This document shows, piece after piece, positions 32,527 to 42,159 of a stretch of DNA of 64,000 nt (positions are counted from its first letter, which is position 1; each line of letters starts with the position of its first letter). The notes beneath the pieces were generated by a model that did no database searches, was not told the origin of the DNA, and worked only from the letters and a program-made list of their open reading frames with translations. Position numbers and translations under genes: made by a program. Where the stretch lies: positions 94,112 to 158,111 of the forward strand of contig JAJXZF010000026.1 of NCBI GenBank assembly GCA_021780225.1, read 5' to 3'. Source of the DNA: Deltaproteobacteria bacterium (GTDB taxonomy: Bacteria; Desulfobacterota; Binatia; Binatales; Binataceae).

Positions 32527-34988
32527 GCGTGTTTAATCGTCCTCATCAGATAGATCAGGGTGAAGATGACAACCCACACGATATCCACGAAGTGCCAGTA
32601 AAGACCGGCGAGTTCGACCGACAGCGCGCGGCTCTTGCCAATCTTGCCGCGCAACCCGGCGATCGCCATCGTGATCAACCAGCATACGCCGATAAACACG
32701 TGGAAGCCGTGGAAACCAACCAGCGTATAGAAACACTGGCTGAACAGGTTGCTGTTGTAGAGCATTCCACGCGCATAGAAGTCGTGGAATTCGAAGACCT
32801 GGCCGCCCAGGAAGATGCATCCGAAGAAGGCGGTGCCGAACAGCCAGAAGGTTCCCCAGAACCGATCGCCGCGCTGATAGCCGGCCAGCGCCAGAACCAT
32901 CAACAAGCTCGACATCAGCAGGACGAACGTGCTGAACGAAGTCAACGGAATGTTCAGTATTTGGGCGTCAGGATAACCGATGCTCCGCGACTTGTAGACC
33001 ATGTACGTCGAGATCAGGCTGGCGAAGAATACGCATTCCGAACCGATAAAGGCCCAGAGGCCGAGCTTGCGGTTGTCCAGTCCGAGGAAGCTCTCGCCGA
33101 CCTGGTGAGGATTGTCCTCGCCCCAGTTGATGTATTCGAACGACATCGCGATCGCCGTAAAGGCGAGCAACGCCAGTCCGCCGAACACCAGTCGATACCA
33201 ACCAACCAGCATGCCCAGACCGGCGAGGAAGATCGCTCCACCAATAACCAGCGGATACAGCGAGGGCTCGGGCATATGGATTCCCGCGATTTCCTCCGCC
33301 GACGGCGGCGGCAGGTAATCCACATTGAAACGCTTCTCGCCCAGTCCTGAAGCTTCAACGTCGCCGTATTTCTCGACCCAGAAGGCGTCGCGGGAATGAA
33401 TCGCCGGCACCGAGACGAAGTTGTAGATCGGCGGCGGCGACGGCGTCATCCATTCGAGCGTGCGCGCATTCCACGGATCGGCGCTCGCGCGTTCGCCGTT
33501 GAACCAACTGTAGGCGACGTTGAAGAAAAAGATCAGGAAGCTCGCTCCGAGGAAAAATGCGCTAATGCTCTCGAAGAAGTTCCAGAAATCCCATCCCATT
33601 CCCGGCGCATAGGTATAGATGCGGCGCGGCATTCCGAGCTCGCCGAGAAAGTGCATCGGGAAAAAGGTGAAGTTGAAAAAGATTGTAACCAGCCAGAAAT
33701 GCCATTTGCCAAGCGTCTCGTCCATCATCCGGCCGCTGATCTTCGGGAACCAATAGTAGAACGAGGCGAGGATCGCCATCAGCACGCCGCCGAACAGCAC
33801 ATAATGGAAGTGCGCGATGATGATGTACGAATCGGTCTGCTCCATATCGACCGGAGCGCTGGCGTGCATGACGCCGCTCAGGCCGCCGATCGTGAATTCA
33901 AGAATGAAGCCGAGCGCGAACAGCATCGCGGTGGTGAACCGCAATCGCCCTCCCCACACGGTCGCGATCCACGAGAACACCTTCACGCCGGTCGGAATCG
34001 CGATCAGCATCGACGTGATCGAAAACGCGCTGTCCGCGACCGGTCCCATGCCCGTCGCGAACATGTGATGGCCCCAGACGCCGTAGGAAAGAAAGGCGAT
34101 CAGAATGATCGAATAAGCCATCATCGGATAGCCGAACAGCGGCTTGCGCGAGAACACCGGCAGGATTTCGGAGATCATTCCGAAGGCCGGCAGCGCCATG
34201 ATGTAAACTTCCGGATGGCCGAAAATCCAGAACAGATGCTGCCACAAAATCGGCGTCGCGCCGGCGATTACGCGGTAGAAATGCGTATCGAAGTAACGGT
34301 CGGCGAACAGGAAAATCAGGCCGACGGTCAATGCGGGGAAGGCCAGCAGCAGCAAGATCACCGTGACCAGCAGCGCCCAGATGAACATCGGCATGCGCAT
34401 GAAAGTCATGCCGGGCGCGCGCATATTCACGATCGTGACGAAAAAATTCAGCGCGCTCATCACCGAAGACACGCCAAGAATGAGCAGGCCGATATCGTAG
34501 TAATCGATATTCAATCCGGGCGAATAGTACACTTCGGTGAGGTTCGCATAACCGAACCATCCGCCGTTCGGCAGGCCGCCCCAAATCCATCCGAAGTTCA
34601 GCACCAGCGCGCCCAGCAGGAAGATCCAGAAACTGAGCGCATTCAGCCGCGGAAACGCCACGTCCCGCGCGCCGATTTGGAGCGGAATCAGAAAATTGCC
34701 GAAGAATCCCGTCTCCAGCGGCATGACCACGAGGAAGATCATCGTCAGGCCGTGCATCGTGAAGATCTGATTGTAGAAATCGGCGGTGAGGAAATGATTG
34801 TCCGGAACGATCAACTGCGCCCGGATCAGCATCGCCTCCATTCCGCCCAGACCCATCAGCAGCAGCGCCGTGACGCCGTACATCACGGCGATGCGCTTGT
34901 GGTCGATGGTGGTTAGCCATCCGTAGATGCCGCCGCCCTCAAGATAGCTGGCCTGTTCGAGATGTAATGGTTTTGGTTGCGCCGCCAT
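32523..34988 (-). CDS. ctaDE: Fused cytochrome c oxidase subunit I-III
   Basis: An 821-residue fusion of catalytic subunit I and subunit III of a heme-copper oxidase that reduces O2 to water. Subunit I features seen: His79 (FTMHGLTMIF) for low-spin heme, the FGHPEVYIMALPAF block with CuB His, the covalent Tyr and proton-path Glu, WGHHMFATG with two CuB ligands, and AHFHYVLFGGVLM with two heme ligands. Subunit III follows from about residue 640 (GEDNPHQVGESFLGLDNRK, FIGSECVFFASLISTYM) to the C terminus, with LVGFHGFHVFIGVC. Thermus caa3 has a similar I/III fusion. The gene lies 10 bp after coxB. Confidence 0.97.
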   Translation of the reverse strand: MAAQPKPLHLEQASYLEGGGIYGWLTTIDHKRIAVMYGVTALLLMGLGGMEAMLIRAQLIVPDNHFLTADFYNQIFTMHGLTMIFLVVMPLETGFFGNFLIPLQIGARDVAFPRLNALSFWIFLLGALVLNFGWIWGGLPNGGWFGYANLTEVYYSPGLNIDYYDIGLLILGVSSVMSALNFFVTIVNMRAPGMTFMRMPMFIWALLVTVILLLLAFPALTVGLIFLFADRYFDTHFYRVIAGATPILWQHLFWIFGHPEVYIMALPAFGMISEILPVFSRKPLFGYPMMAYSIILIAFLSYGVWGHHMFATGMGPVADSAFSITSMLIAIPTGVKVFSWIATVWGGRLRFTTAMLFALGFILEFTIGGLSGVMHASAPVDMEQTDSYIIIAHFHYVLFGGVLMAILASFYYWFPKISGRMMDETLGKWHFWLVTIFFNFTFFPMHFLGELGMPRRIYTYAPGMGWDFWNFFESISAFFLGASFLIFFFNVAYSWFNGERASADPWNARTLEWMTPSPPPIYNFVSVPAIHSRDAFWVEKYGDVEASGLGEKRFNVDYLPPPSAEEIAGIHMPEPSLYPLVIGGAIFLAGLGMLVGWYRLVFGGLALLAFTAIAMSFEYINWGEDNPHQVGESFLGLDNRKLGLWAFIGSECVFFASLISTYMVYKSRSIGYPDAQILNIPLTSFSTFVLLMSSLLMVLALAGYQRGDRFWGTFWLFGTAFFGCIFLGGQVFEFHDFYARGMLYNSNLFSQCFYTLVGFHGFHVFIGVCWLITMAIAGLRGKIGKSRALSVELAGLYWHFVDIVWVVIFTLIYLMRTIKHA

Positions 34989-34998
34989 TTGAAAATTC

Positions 34999-36048
34999 CT
35001 ACTTAAGGCTCTCGAGGTATGCGACCAGGTCGGTCAGTTGTTGCCCCTGCACGCCGAGCTTCGGCATATGCGCTCCCGGCTTGACGGCCTCCGGATCCTT
35101 GATCCACATCGCCACGTCGGCCGGCGTATTATCCATGATGCTGCCGGCGAAAGTCGTGCGGCTGCCAAAGTGCGTCAAATCGGGTCCGCGAAATCCGAAC
35201 GCATACTGTTTGGAGAATCCCGAAACTCCCTTGATCGTGTGGCAAATCGCGCACGGCGCGTTCGCCCACTCTTTCGCGCCGTCCGCCGCCGCTCCGCCGG
35301 CGGGCTTGAACGGACCCTCAAGCTGATGCGCGGTCCATTCCTTGAACTGCTCGGGAGTATCGACGAACAGGCGGAACCGCATGTTCGCATGCGAAGTGCC
35401 GCAATACTCCGTGCACTGCCCGTAATATTCGCCCGGCTTGTCCGCGGTGAGGGTAATCTGATTCACCTGGCCCGGAACAACGTCGCGCTTGCCGCCGATG
35501 GCCGGCATGAAGAAGCTGTGAATGACGTCGTCGGACACCATCGAGAAATGGATCACCTGGCCCTCGGGAATATGCACTTCGTCGGCGGTCTCGACGCCGC
35601 TCGACGGATAGCGGAATTCCCACCACCACTGATGTGCGATCACGCGGACTTCGAGCGCGTTCGCCGGCCACTGGTCGGGCTGGGTTTTGATGATCGTATG
35701 GACGGTCGGCACCGTAATCGCGACCAGAATCAATGCGGGGATGACCGTCCAGAGCATTTCCAGCGTCACGTCCGAATGCATCGCCGACGGCTCGCCGGGA
35801 TCGCCCTCGCGGCTGGAGTAGATGAAGATGGCGCCGATCATCGCGACGATCACGACGACCAGAACGATCGAGTCCAGGATGGTGATTTCTTTGAACAGCG
35901 AGGTAAACGCGCGCGTCAAATCCGATTGCGGCGACAGCGTGTCCATCGGATACGGACCGCCGCCGCATCCCGACAACGCGGCGCCGCACAGCGCCGCCGC
36001 GACGCCTGAAAATCCGGCCCGCGCGCGATCGAACAGCTTCGGCCTCAT
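34999..36048 (-). CDS. coxB: Cytochrome c oxidase subunit II with CuA and fused cytochrome c
   Basis: A 349-residue lipoprotein subunit II of a caa3-type oxidase. Seen: lipobox ALSGC at Cys28, two membrane helices (ITILDSIVLVVVIVAMIGAI and MLWTVIPALILVAITVPTVH), HQWWWEFRY, the CuA site CTEYCGTSHANMRFRLF, and a C-terminal cytochrome c domain with CAICH heme motif and Met in HMPKLG. It should accept electrons from complex III and deliver them to heme a. I chose the ATG at 36048, which overlaps the actF stop (ATGA). A longer in-frame start would hide the lipobox. Confidence 0.96.
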   Translation of the reverse strand: MRPKLFDRARAGFSGVAAALCGAALSGCGGGPYPMDTLSPQSDLTRAFTSLFKEITILDSIVLVVVIVAMIGAIFIYSSREGDPGEPSAMHSDVTLEMLWTVIPALILVAITVPTVHTIIKTQPDQWPANALEVRVIAHQWWWEFRYPSSGVETADEVHIPEGQVIHFSMVSDDVIHSFFMPAIGGKRDVVPGQVNQITLTADKPGEYYGQCTEYCGTSHANMRFRLFVDTPEQFKEWTAHQLEGPFKPAGGAAADGAKEWANAPCAICHTIKGVSGFSKQYAFGFRGPDLTHFGSRTTFAGSIMDNTPADVAMWIKDPEAVKPGAHMPKLGVQGQQLTDLVAYLESLK

Positions 36049-37259
36049 CGCTCGCCTCCCGTCGCGTCCGCGGCCGCCACGTTGGCCAAAAGCTTCAGCC
36101 CCGGCGTCGCGCACAGTAGAAAGGCTCCGAGAAATCCGGCCGTAACGCATAGTTCAATCCATCCGAGCGGCAGCTTGTTCGGCGAGAGCGAGGGAACCAC
36201 CAGAATATAATTCAGGTCCCAAACGCCGACCAGACCGAGCAGAGCCACAGTACCTAGAATCGCGGGCGTCTTTTTCGGTTTGACGCCCAGCAAGGTGAAG
36301 AACGGAACAACCCACAGAAGCACCGGCGCCATCCAGGTCATCAACATCCACGGATGGTGCCAGCAGCGCGCGATGACAAAGAAAGTTTCCGCCGGAAGAT
36401 CGCCGTACCAGATCACGATGTATTGAGCGAAGGTCAGGTACATCCAGAAGATCGAGAAGGCGAAAATCATCTTTCCGAGATCGTGACGCACCTTGCCGCG
36501 ATCGAACGTGTTGCCCGACGGCAGCGCTTTGCGCATCCGCACCGCCGTGAAGGCCATCGCCACGATATTCGACCAGAAGACCGTCGCGAAATACCACCAT
36601 CCGAACAACGTGCTGTGCCACCGCGGCGACAGCGATGAAATCAGATCGAAGGCGAACAGCGTCCATACCACCGCGAACAGGATGCCGACGGTAGGCGCCA
36701 AACGCCGCAGCGCTTTCGGCGGCATTTCGATCGTTTCCGGCCGGCTATGCCATTCCTCGGCTTCGCGCGAACTCGACGCGCTGATATGCCACGAGGCGAC
36801 CAATGTGACGATCGCGAGCGCCAGATAATCGCGCGCGAAGAAGAACGGCACATTCAGCCACATCGCCTGCTTGGGATTCGGATGGGCGATCCAGGGAAAC
36901 AGATGGTCGCGCCCGATAAACACCCCAAGAAACAGCACGAACGCGAGCGGCAGAAAGCGCCACCACGCCTCGGCCAGTCGATACTGCACGGTTCCCGCCC
37001 AGCGCGCTTGCGTCAGATAGAAGGCGGCCGAGCAGACCACTCCGCCTTCGGCGATACCGGTGAAGTACAGCCAGTTGACCAGCCAGCTCGACCACACGCG
37101 CTGCGCATGGCCGCTGGCCAGTCCGAACACGACGCCGATCACGCCGAGCGCCACCAGAAGAAATGAAATCGAAGTAAGGCGGCCCCAGTTCAGGCGGACC
37201 GGCTCATGAATCGGCCGGATCGCCGCGGCCCCCAACGATGCAGGTTGCTTAGCGCTCAT
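36045..37259 (-). CDS. actF: Alternative complex III subunit ActF (quinol-binding, NrfD/PsrC-like)
   Basis: A 404-residue membrane subunit of alternative complex III, the quinol:electron acceptor oxidoreductase that replaces bc1. About ten helices are predicted. Seen: WLVNWLYFTGIAEGGVVCSA, FFFARDYLALAIVTLVAS, SSLSPRWHSTLFGWWYFATV, FSIFWMYLTFAQYIVIWYGD and CWHHPWMLMTWMAPVLLWVV, all standard ActF signatures. It lies 36 bp after actD; actE, which codes for a monoheme cytochrome c in the usual order, is absent here. Its stop overlaps coxB. Confidence 0.95.
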   Translation of the reverse strand: MSAKQPASLGAAAIRPIHEPVRLNWGRLTSISFLLVALGVIGVVFGLASGHAQRVWSSWLVNWLYFTGIAEGGVVCSAAFYLTQARWAGTVQYRLAEAWWRFLPLAFVLFLGVFIGRDHLFPWIAHPNPKQAMWLNVPFFFARDYLALAIVTLVASWHISASSSREAEEWHSRPETIEMPPKALRRLAPTVGILFAVVWTLFAFDLISSLSPRWHSTLFGWWYFATVFWSNIVAMAFTAVRMRKALPSGNTFDRGKVRHDLGKMIFAFSIFWMYLTFAQYIVIWYGDLPAETFFVIARCWHHPWMLMTWMAPVLLWVVPFFTLLGVKPKKTPAILGTVALLGLVGVWDLNYILVVPSLSPNKLPLGWIELCVTAGFLGAFLLCATPGLKLLANVAAADATGGER

Positions 37260-37295
37260 TTTCCTTTAGGCCTTGTCATTCTCGCGCATCGCGGT

Positions 37296-37820
37296 TCAAG
37301 CGGCCGCCCGCGCCACATCCTCGGCTCCGGCGTCGCGCAGCATCGCTTCGACTTTGGAGACGTCGCTCTCGGCGACCCGCGCCACCAGACCGAACCGGTC
37401 GGCGCCGAATCGAGTCCGGAAGCCGGGAGCCGACTCGAAAGCCGGAAGGCTGCTGGTGAGGAAGAAACTTGAGACCGCGCTCAACACGCCGAAGAGAATC
37501 ATCAACTCAAAGATGATGATGATATAGGGCGCGATCGCGGCGATCGGACGCCCGCCCGCGTTTATATTCCACTCCCATGAGGTGCCGACGGTCAGAATCA
37601 AGCCGGTGAACGCCCCCGTGAAACCTCCAGCGAGCACGAACTTCCGTACCGGGCTGCGGCCCCAACGGCGGACTTCGTCGACCGCTTCATTGATCTTTTC
37701 GCTCATGAAGGGCGAGAAGACGTTGAAGTCATGGACGTGCGCCTTGTGCAACCCTTCGATCGCCGCGGCGCATTCGTCTTCGCTCGTGAACGTGCCAATT
37801 ATTTCGATTTCGCCGCTCAT
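37296..37820 (-). CDS. actD: Alternative complex III subunit ActD (DUF3341)
   Basis: A 174-residue subunit with two membrane helices and a cytoplasmic N-terminal ferredoxin-like fold. Seen: IIGTFTSEDECAAAIEGLHK, HVHDFNVFSPFMSEKI, helix VLAGGFTGAFTGLILTVGTS, WEWNINAGGRPIAAIAPYII and the closing SLPAFESAPGFRTRFGADRF block, the diagnostic DUF3341 order. The ATG at 37818-37820 overlaps the actC stop as ATGA. Role known from structures: a non-cofactor subunit supporting ActC/ActF. Confidence 0.94.
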   Translation of the reverse strand: MSGEIEIIGTFTSEDECAAAIEGLHKAHVHDFNVFSPFMSEKINEAVDEVRRWGRSPVRKFVLAGGFTGAFTGLILTVGTSWEWNINAGGRPIAAIAPYIIIIFELMILFGVLSAVSSFFLTSSLPAFESAPGFRTRFGADRFGLVARVAESDVSKVEAMLRDAGAEDVARAAA

Positions 37821-39184
37821 GCCGCTTTCCGATATGGATATGGTTCGCGTATGGATTTGCGGAGCCAAGTGATCCCTTCCTTCAACTCGGTCATCGAGAC
37901 GATGGGAAGGAATTTCGTGAACAACGAGAAATTGAACAGGAACCAGCCGAAGCTGCCGACCGTGATGGCCACTTCAGTGATCTTCGGCACGTAAAACCGC
38001 CACTGCGAAGGCGTCTGCGCGACCGAGAGAGAGCCTGCGATCAGCACGAAGCGCTCCAGCCACATCCCGATATTCACGAAGATCGAGATCACAAACAGCC
38101 AGATCATATTCGTGCGGATGCGCGGCGAGAACAGCAGCAGCGGCACGAGGCAGTTGCAGAGAATCATGCCGCCGAACAGGTAGGCCTGCGATCCGAAGAA
38201 ACGCTGATGGAACGTCATCATTTCGATCGGATCCTGCGAATACCAGACCACGAACGCTTCGGTCAGGTACGAGTATGTAATGACCAGCGACGTGAACAAC
38301 ACCACTTTCGACAGGTTGTCCATGTGCCATACCGTCACCAAGTCCTCGATATGCAGCCACTTGCGCATCGGCACCATCAGCGTGATGACCAGCGCGCAGC
38401 CCGAGAAAATTGCGCCCGCGACGAAGTAGGGAGCGAAAATCGTGCTGTGCATGCCGGGCGTCTGCATCGTCGCGAAATCCCAGGAGACGACGCTGTGGAC
38501 GGAGAGCACCAGCGGCGTGGCGAAACCCGCGAGCAGCAGATACGCCATCGAGAAGTTGCGCCACTGCCGATCCGTGCCCTGCCAGCCGCAAGCGAGAATC
38601 GTATAGAACTTCTTGCGCCATCCAGTGGAGATATCGCGCTGGTTCGCGATATCCGGAATCAGCCCCATCGACAGGAACAGCGCGCTGGTGGTCAGATAGG
38701 TGCTGATCGCGAAGAAGTCCCAAGTCAGCGGCGAGCGGAAATTGGGCTGCAAGAACCGCTCGTTCGGGTACGGACACAGCCAATAGAAGTACCAGGGCCG
38801 CCCGAGATGGATGATCGGGAAGAGGCCGGCCGTCACGACCGCGAAGATCGTCATCGTCTCAGCGCAGCGATAGACCGCCGTTCGCCATCGGGTGCGGAAG
38901 AGATACAGCACCGCGGAAATCAGCGTTCCCGAGTGCGCGATACCGACCCAGAAAACGAAGTTCGTGATATAGACCGCCCAGTAGTTCGGCTGCCCATATC
39001 CCGTGACGCCCAGGCCCACGTAGATTTGGCGGGTCCAGTAACTGACGCCGACCGCGACCAGGAACGCGAGGAACGCCACCCACAGCCAATATTTCAGGCC
39101 GGCGGGATTCATCACCCGCTGAGCGGTGCGGTCGACGTCGATATAATTTATCGGAAAATCACCCTGTCCGACGGCGGCTGCCAT
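37817..39184 (-). CDS. actC: Alternative complex III subunit ActC (NrfD-like)
   Basis: A 455-residue polytopic subunit with about ten membrane helices of the NrfD/PsrC family, holding a quinol site near ActB. Seen: GYGQPNYWAVYITNFVFWVG, GTLISAVLYLFRTRWRTAVY, PIIHLGRPWYFYWLCPYPN, LVLSVHSVVSWDFATMQTPG and WHSTIFAPYFVAGA-like MHSTIFAPYFVAGAIFSGCA, all conserved in ActC. Its ATG lies directly after the actB stop (39185), and its own stop overlaps actD. Confidence 0.96.
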   Translation of the reverse strand: MAAAVGQGDFPINYIDVDRTAQRVMNPAGLKYWLWVAFLAFLVAVGVSYWTRQIYVGLGVTGYGQPNYWAVYITNFVFWVGIAHSGTLISAVLYLFRTRWRTAVYRCAETMTIFAVVTAGLFPIIHLGRPWYFYWLCPYPNERFLQPNFRSPLTWDFFAISTYLTTSALFLSMGLIPDIANQRDISTGWRKKFYTILACGWQGTDRQWRNFSMAYLLLAGFATPLVLSVHSVVSWDFATMQTPGMHSTIFAPYFVAGAIFSGCALVITLMVPMRKWLHIEDLVTVWHMDNLSKVVLFTSLVITYSYLTEAFVVWYSQDPIEMMTFHQRFFGSQAYLFGGMILCNCLVPLLLFSPRIRTNMIWLFVISIFVNIGMWLERFVLIAGSLSVAQTPSQWRFYVPKITEVAITVGSFGWFLFNFSLFTKFLPIVSMTELKEGITWLRKSIREPYPYRKAA

Positions 39185-42145
39185 TTAGGCTTTCCCCTTC
39201 TCCTGATAAAGATCGCGCAGATAAGTGACCGCGGGCAGCGCATTGTACCCGGGCAGCATCGTATAGGTGCGGCCCTTGTTGTCGTCGCGCCGCTTCATCA
39301 TCGCGCTCTTTGGATCGTTGATATCGCCAAAAGTGATCGCCCGCGCCGGACAGGCCTGCGCGCAGGCGGGAACAATCTCGCCGTCCATCACCGCGCGGTT
39401 TTCGACTCGCGCGTTGATTTCGGCCGCGGTGATCCGCTGGATGCAGAACGTGCACTTCTCCATCACGCCCATGCCGCGCACGGTTACGTCCGGATTAAGC
39501 TGGAGATTGAGCGGCTCGGGAAATTCCGGCTCGTACCAGTTGAAGCGCCGCACTTTGTACGGACAGTTGTTCTCGCAGAAGCGCGTGCCGATGCAACGAT
39601 TGTAAATCTGCGCGTTCAAGCCCTCGCGCGTATGGCTCGAAGCGAACACCGGACAGACCGGCTCGCACGGCGCGTGATCGCATTGCTGGCACATGATCGG
39701 CGCGATTTGCAGCAGCGGTCCGCGGCCGGCTTCCTCCAGCGTCGGGATATAACGTTCGACGCGAATCCACGACATGATACGGCCGAGATCGACGTTGTCC
39801 TTGCCCACCACCGCGACATTGTTCTCGGCATAGCAGGCGATCACGCAGGCGCTGCATCCGTTGCAGGAATTTACATCGACCGTCATGCCCCACTTGTGGC
39901 CGGTATAGGCGATCGGCGGATACATCTCGTACGGCTGATCGATCGGCTCCTCGCCGTATTGCGGCTCGACTCCGCGGACGAGATCATCCATGCTCATCGA
40001 TTCGATGATCGCACGGCCCATCATGTCGCTCTTGCCAAGCGGAGTGATGAGTTTGTGGGTCTTATCGGTCTTTTTCGCGCTGACCGAAATACTGCGCAGG
40101 CCCTCCGGAAGAAAAGCGAAAGGATTTACGCCGATTCCCTTCGCGTACCGTCCATACGCCGTATGGCCCTGGCCGAAGGGCACCGCGATCACGCCCGGAC
40201 GAACCAGGGTCGAAATATTGACGCTCAATTCGACCGGCCCGTTCGGAGTGGAGATCTCGATTACGTTCAATCCGGCGAACAAGCGCGTTTGCTCGTAATC
40301 TTTTTGGATTCCGAGCTGCGCCGCCGTATCCGGATGAACCTCCGCCCAGCTATCCCAAACGATCTGGCTGACCGGCTCCGGCGTTTCTTGCAGCCACGAT
40401 TTGTTCGCGCCGCGTCCGTCGTAGAGGAACGGATGTGGAAACGCCCAGACCATCAGACCCGCCGGGACTGGCGGAAGTTGAGAACTTTCCTTCCATACCG
40501 TCGCGACGAGCTTGGCGTCCGCCGGTTTCGCCTCGCTATAGACGCCGCCGGTCCGGCGTGCGTTATCCCAAAATTCCTTTGGCGTTCCGCTGACGCCGAT
40601 TTTACTCTGCAGTTGCGACCACGATGTGCTGATTGCGTCCGCGGCGTTCTCGAACGGGATCGCCTGACCAGCCTGACCGGCGGCCAAATGCGCCGCTTCG
40701 ATCAGCATGTCGTGAACCGCCCGGCTGGCGAAGACCGGCCGCATCACTGGCTGCCCGAGACCGTAGATTCCCGCGCGCGGAGCCGTATCGCGCCAGCTTT
40801 CGAGCGCATGATGGGCCGGCAGGAGCAAATTCGCCAATTCGGCCGATTCGTCGGGCGCGTCGCCCATCCAGACGACCATCCCAACCCGCTTGACCGCATC
40901 GCGAAAGGCGTAGGTCGGCGGCATCGAATAGGCCGGATTTCCGCCCGCGATCACCAGCACATCGACCTGCCCATCGCGCATGGCGTCGATAACCGCCTTG
41001 ACCTGCTCGGGCTGGCTGTTCGCTTCAGGCGGCGTATCGGCCAGAAAAACCATCGTCTTGCCGAGGTTGCCGGTCACGGCGTTGAGCAGATACGCGGCTA
41101 TATGGGCCTGCGGATCGGCCGCGCCGGCCAGCGCCACAGCGCCTTCGGTCGCCTGTCCAAACCAAGCCGCGATCCGTTGAATCGTCTGCGCGGGAACTCC
41201 AGTCTGCGCGCTGATCTTTTCCGGGTCGTAGTCGGCGACGAAAGTCTTTACCGCCGCGACATCGACGCCCGAATTCGCGGCCACCCAGCCTTGATTCACG
41301 ACGACGTTCAGCACCGCCATCGCAACCGCGCCTTCGCTGCCCGGATTCGCCGCGACCCATTCGTCGGCCTTTGCCGCGCTGTTGTTCATCCGCGGCCCGA
41401 AGTAGGCGTAGTTTCCGATGCTCAGCTTGCCGTTGCGCTGCTTTGGCGCGCGAAACGATGCAAATTGGCGTCCGAACTCGACCGGCGAATTCCAGGTTCC
41501 AAGGAAATCGGCGTCGAAGGAGATGATCGTTTCGGCCTGGTCGAGCCGGTAAACCGGCAGATCGCGCTTGCCGAAGCACGCTTCGGCGGCTTTGCGCGCT
41601 GGCTCTTCGCTGAAAGCCTCCCAAAACCCCACGCGATCGGAACCGAAAGCCTTGGCCCAAGCCAGCGTAATCGCGTCAAGCGTCGGCCCCATCGAGGCGC
41701 CGACAAAGGCGACCCGGCCGGCGCCGGCTTTGCCTGCGGCCGCGAGCTTGTCGTGAAACTCGCGAGTCGCCTCATCCCACGAGATTGCAACCTCCGATCC
41801 GTCAGGCTTGCGCCGCATCGGCTGGGCCAGCCGGTCTGGATTGTAGAGCCCCTGCAAGGCCGCCTGGCCGCGCGCGCAGATTGCGCCGGCGCTAATCGGA
41901 TCGGCGGGATTGCCTTCGAGCTTGATTACCCGCCCCTCCATGACGCGCGCTACGACTCCGCATCCGGCGGAACATTCGCTGCAAGCGGTGGCGAAAAAGG
42001 TTGGCTCGCCCGGAACGATATTTTCGTCCGGAACAACGTATGGAATCAGCTTTCTGGCGGCCGGTTCGCATCCCGGTATCGCCGCCGCGGCCGACGCCGT
42101 GGCAGCTAATTTCAGGAACGACCGCCTCGACAGCCCGTCTGACAT
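39185..42145 (-). CDS. actB: Alternative complex III subunit ActB (molybdopterin-like plus iron-sulfur)
   Basis: A 986-residue periplasmic-facing subunit. Seen: a Tat signal (SRRSFLKLAATASAAAA) and an N-terminal molybdopterin-oxidoreductase-like domain. That domain starts with a complete CxxCxxxC plus distant Cys set (Cys55, Cys58, Cys62, Cys90; CSECSAGCGVV and CARGQAALQGLYNPDR). The C-terminal ferredoxin-like domain carries further clusters (CNGCSACVIACYAENN, CQQCDHAPCEPVCPVF, CIGTRFCENNCPYKVRRFNW, CTFCIQRIT, CAQACPARAI). Electrons should pass through these to ActA. The ATG at 42143-42145 has GAGG upstream; a longer in-frame start would destroy the Tat signal. Confidence 0.95.
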   Translation of the reverse strand: MSDGLSRRSFLKLAATASAAAAIPGCEPAARKLIPYVVPDENIVPGEPTFFATACSECSAGCGVVARVMEGRVIKLEGNPADPISAGAICARGQAALQGLYNPDRLAQPMRRKPDGSEVAISWDEATREFHDKLAAAGKAGAGRVAFVGASMGPTLDAITLAWAKAFGSDRVGFWEAFSEEPARKAAEACFGKRDLPVYRLDQAETIISFDADFLGTWNSPVEFGRQFASFRAPKQRNGKLSIGNYAYFGPRMNNSAAKADEWVAANPGSEGAVAMAVLNVVVNQGWVAANSGVDVAAVKTFVADYDPEKISAQTGVPAQTIQRIAAWFGQATEGAVALAGAADPQAHIAAYLLNAVTGNLGKTMVFLADTPPEANSQPEQVKAVIDAMRDGQVDVLVIAGGNPAYSMPPTYAFRDAVKRVGMVVWMGDAPDESAELANLLLPAHHALESWRDTAPRAGIYGLGQPVMRPVFASRAVHDMLIEAAHLAAGQAGQAIPFENAADAISTSWSQLQSKIGVSGTPKEFWDNARRTGGVYSEAKPADAKLVATVWKESSQLPPVPAGLMVWAFPHPFLYDGRGANKSWLQETPEPVSQIVWDSWAEVHPDTAAQLGIQKDYEQTRLFAGLNVIEISTPNGPVELSVNISTLVRPGVIAVPFGQGHTAYGRYAKGIGVNPFAFLPEGLRSISVSAKKTDKTHKLITPLGKSDMMGRAIIESMSMDDLVRGVEPQYGEEPIDQPYEMYPPIAYTGHKWGMTVDVNSCNGCSACVIACYAENNVAVVGKDNVDLGRIMSWIRVERYIPTLEEAGRGPLLQIAPIMCQQCDHAPCEPVCPVFASSHTREGLNAQIYNRCIGTRFCENNCPYKVRRFNWYEPEFPEPLNLQLNPDVTVRGMGVMEKCTFCIQRITAAEINARVENRAVMDGEIVPACAQACPARAITFGDINDPKSAMMKRRDDNKGRTYTMLPGYNALPAVTYLRDLYQEKGKA

Positions 42146-42159
42146 TTCGTTTCCTCGCC

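Noticed and set aside
38207..42109. A 1,300-codon open frame on the plus strand opposite actB and actC
   Set aside because: It is very Arg/His/Asp-rich with no motif, and the opposite strand carries unmistakable actB and actC. Long antisense frames are expected in GC-rich codon usage.
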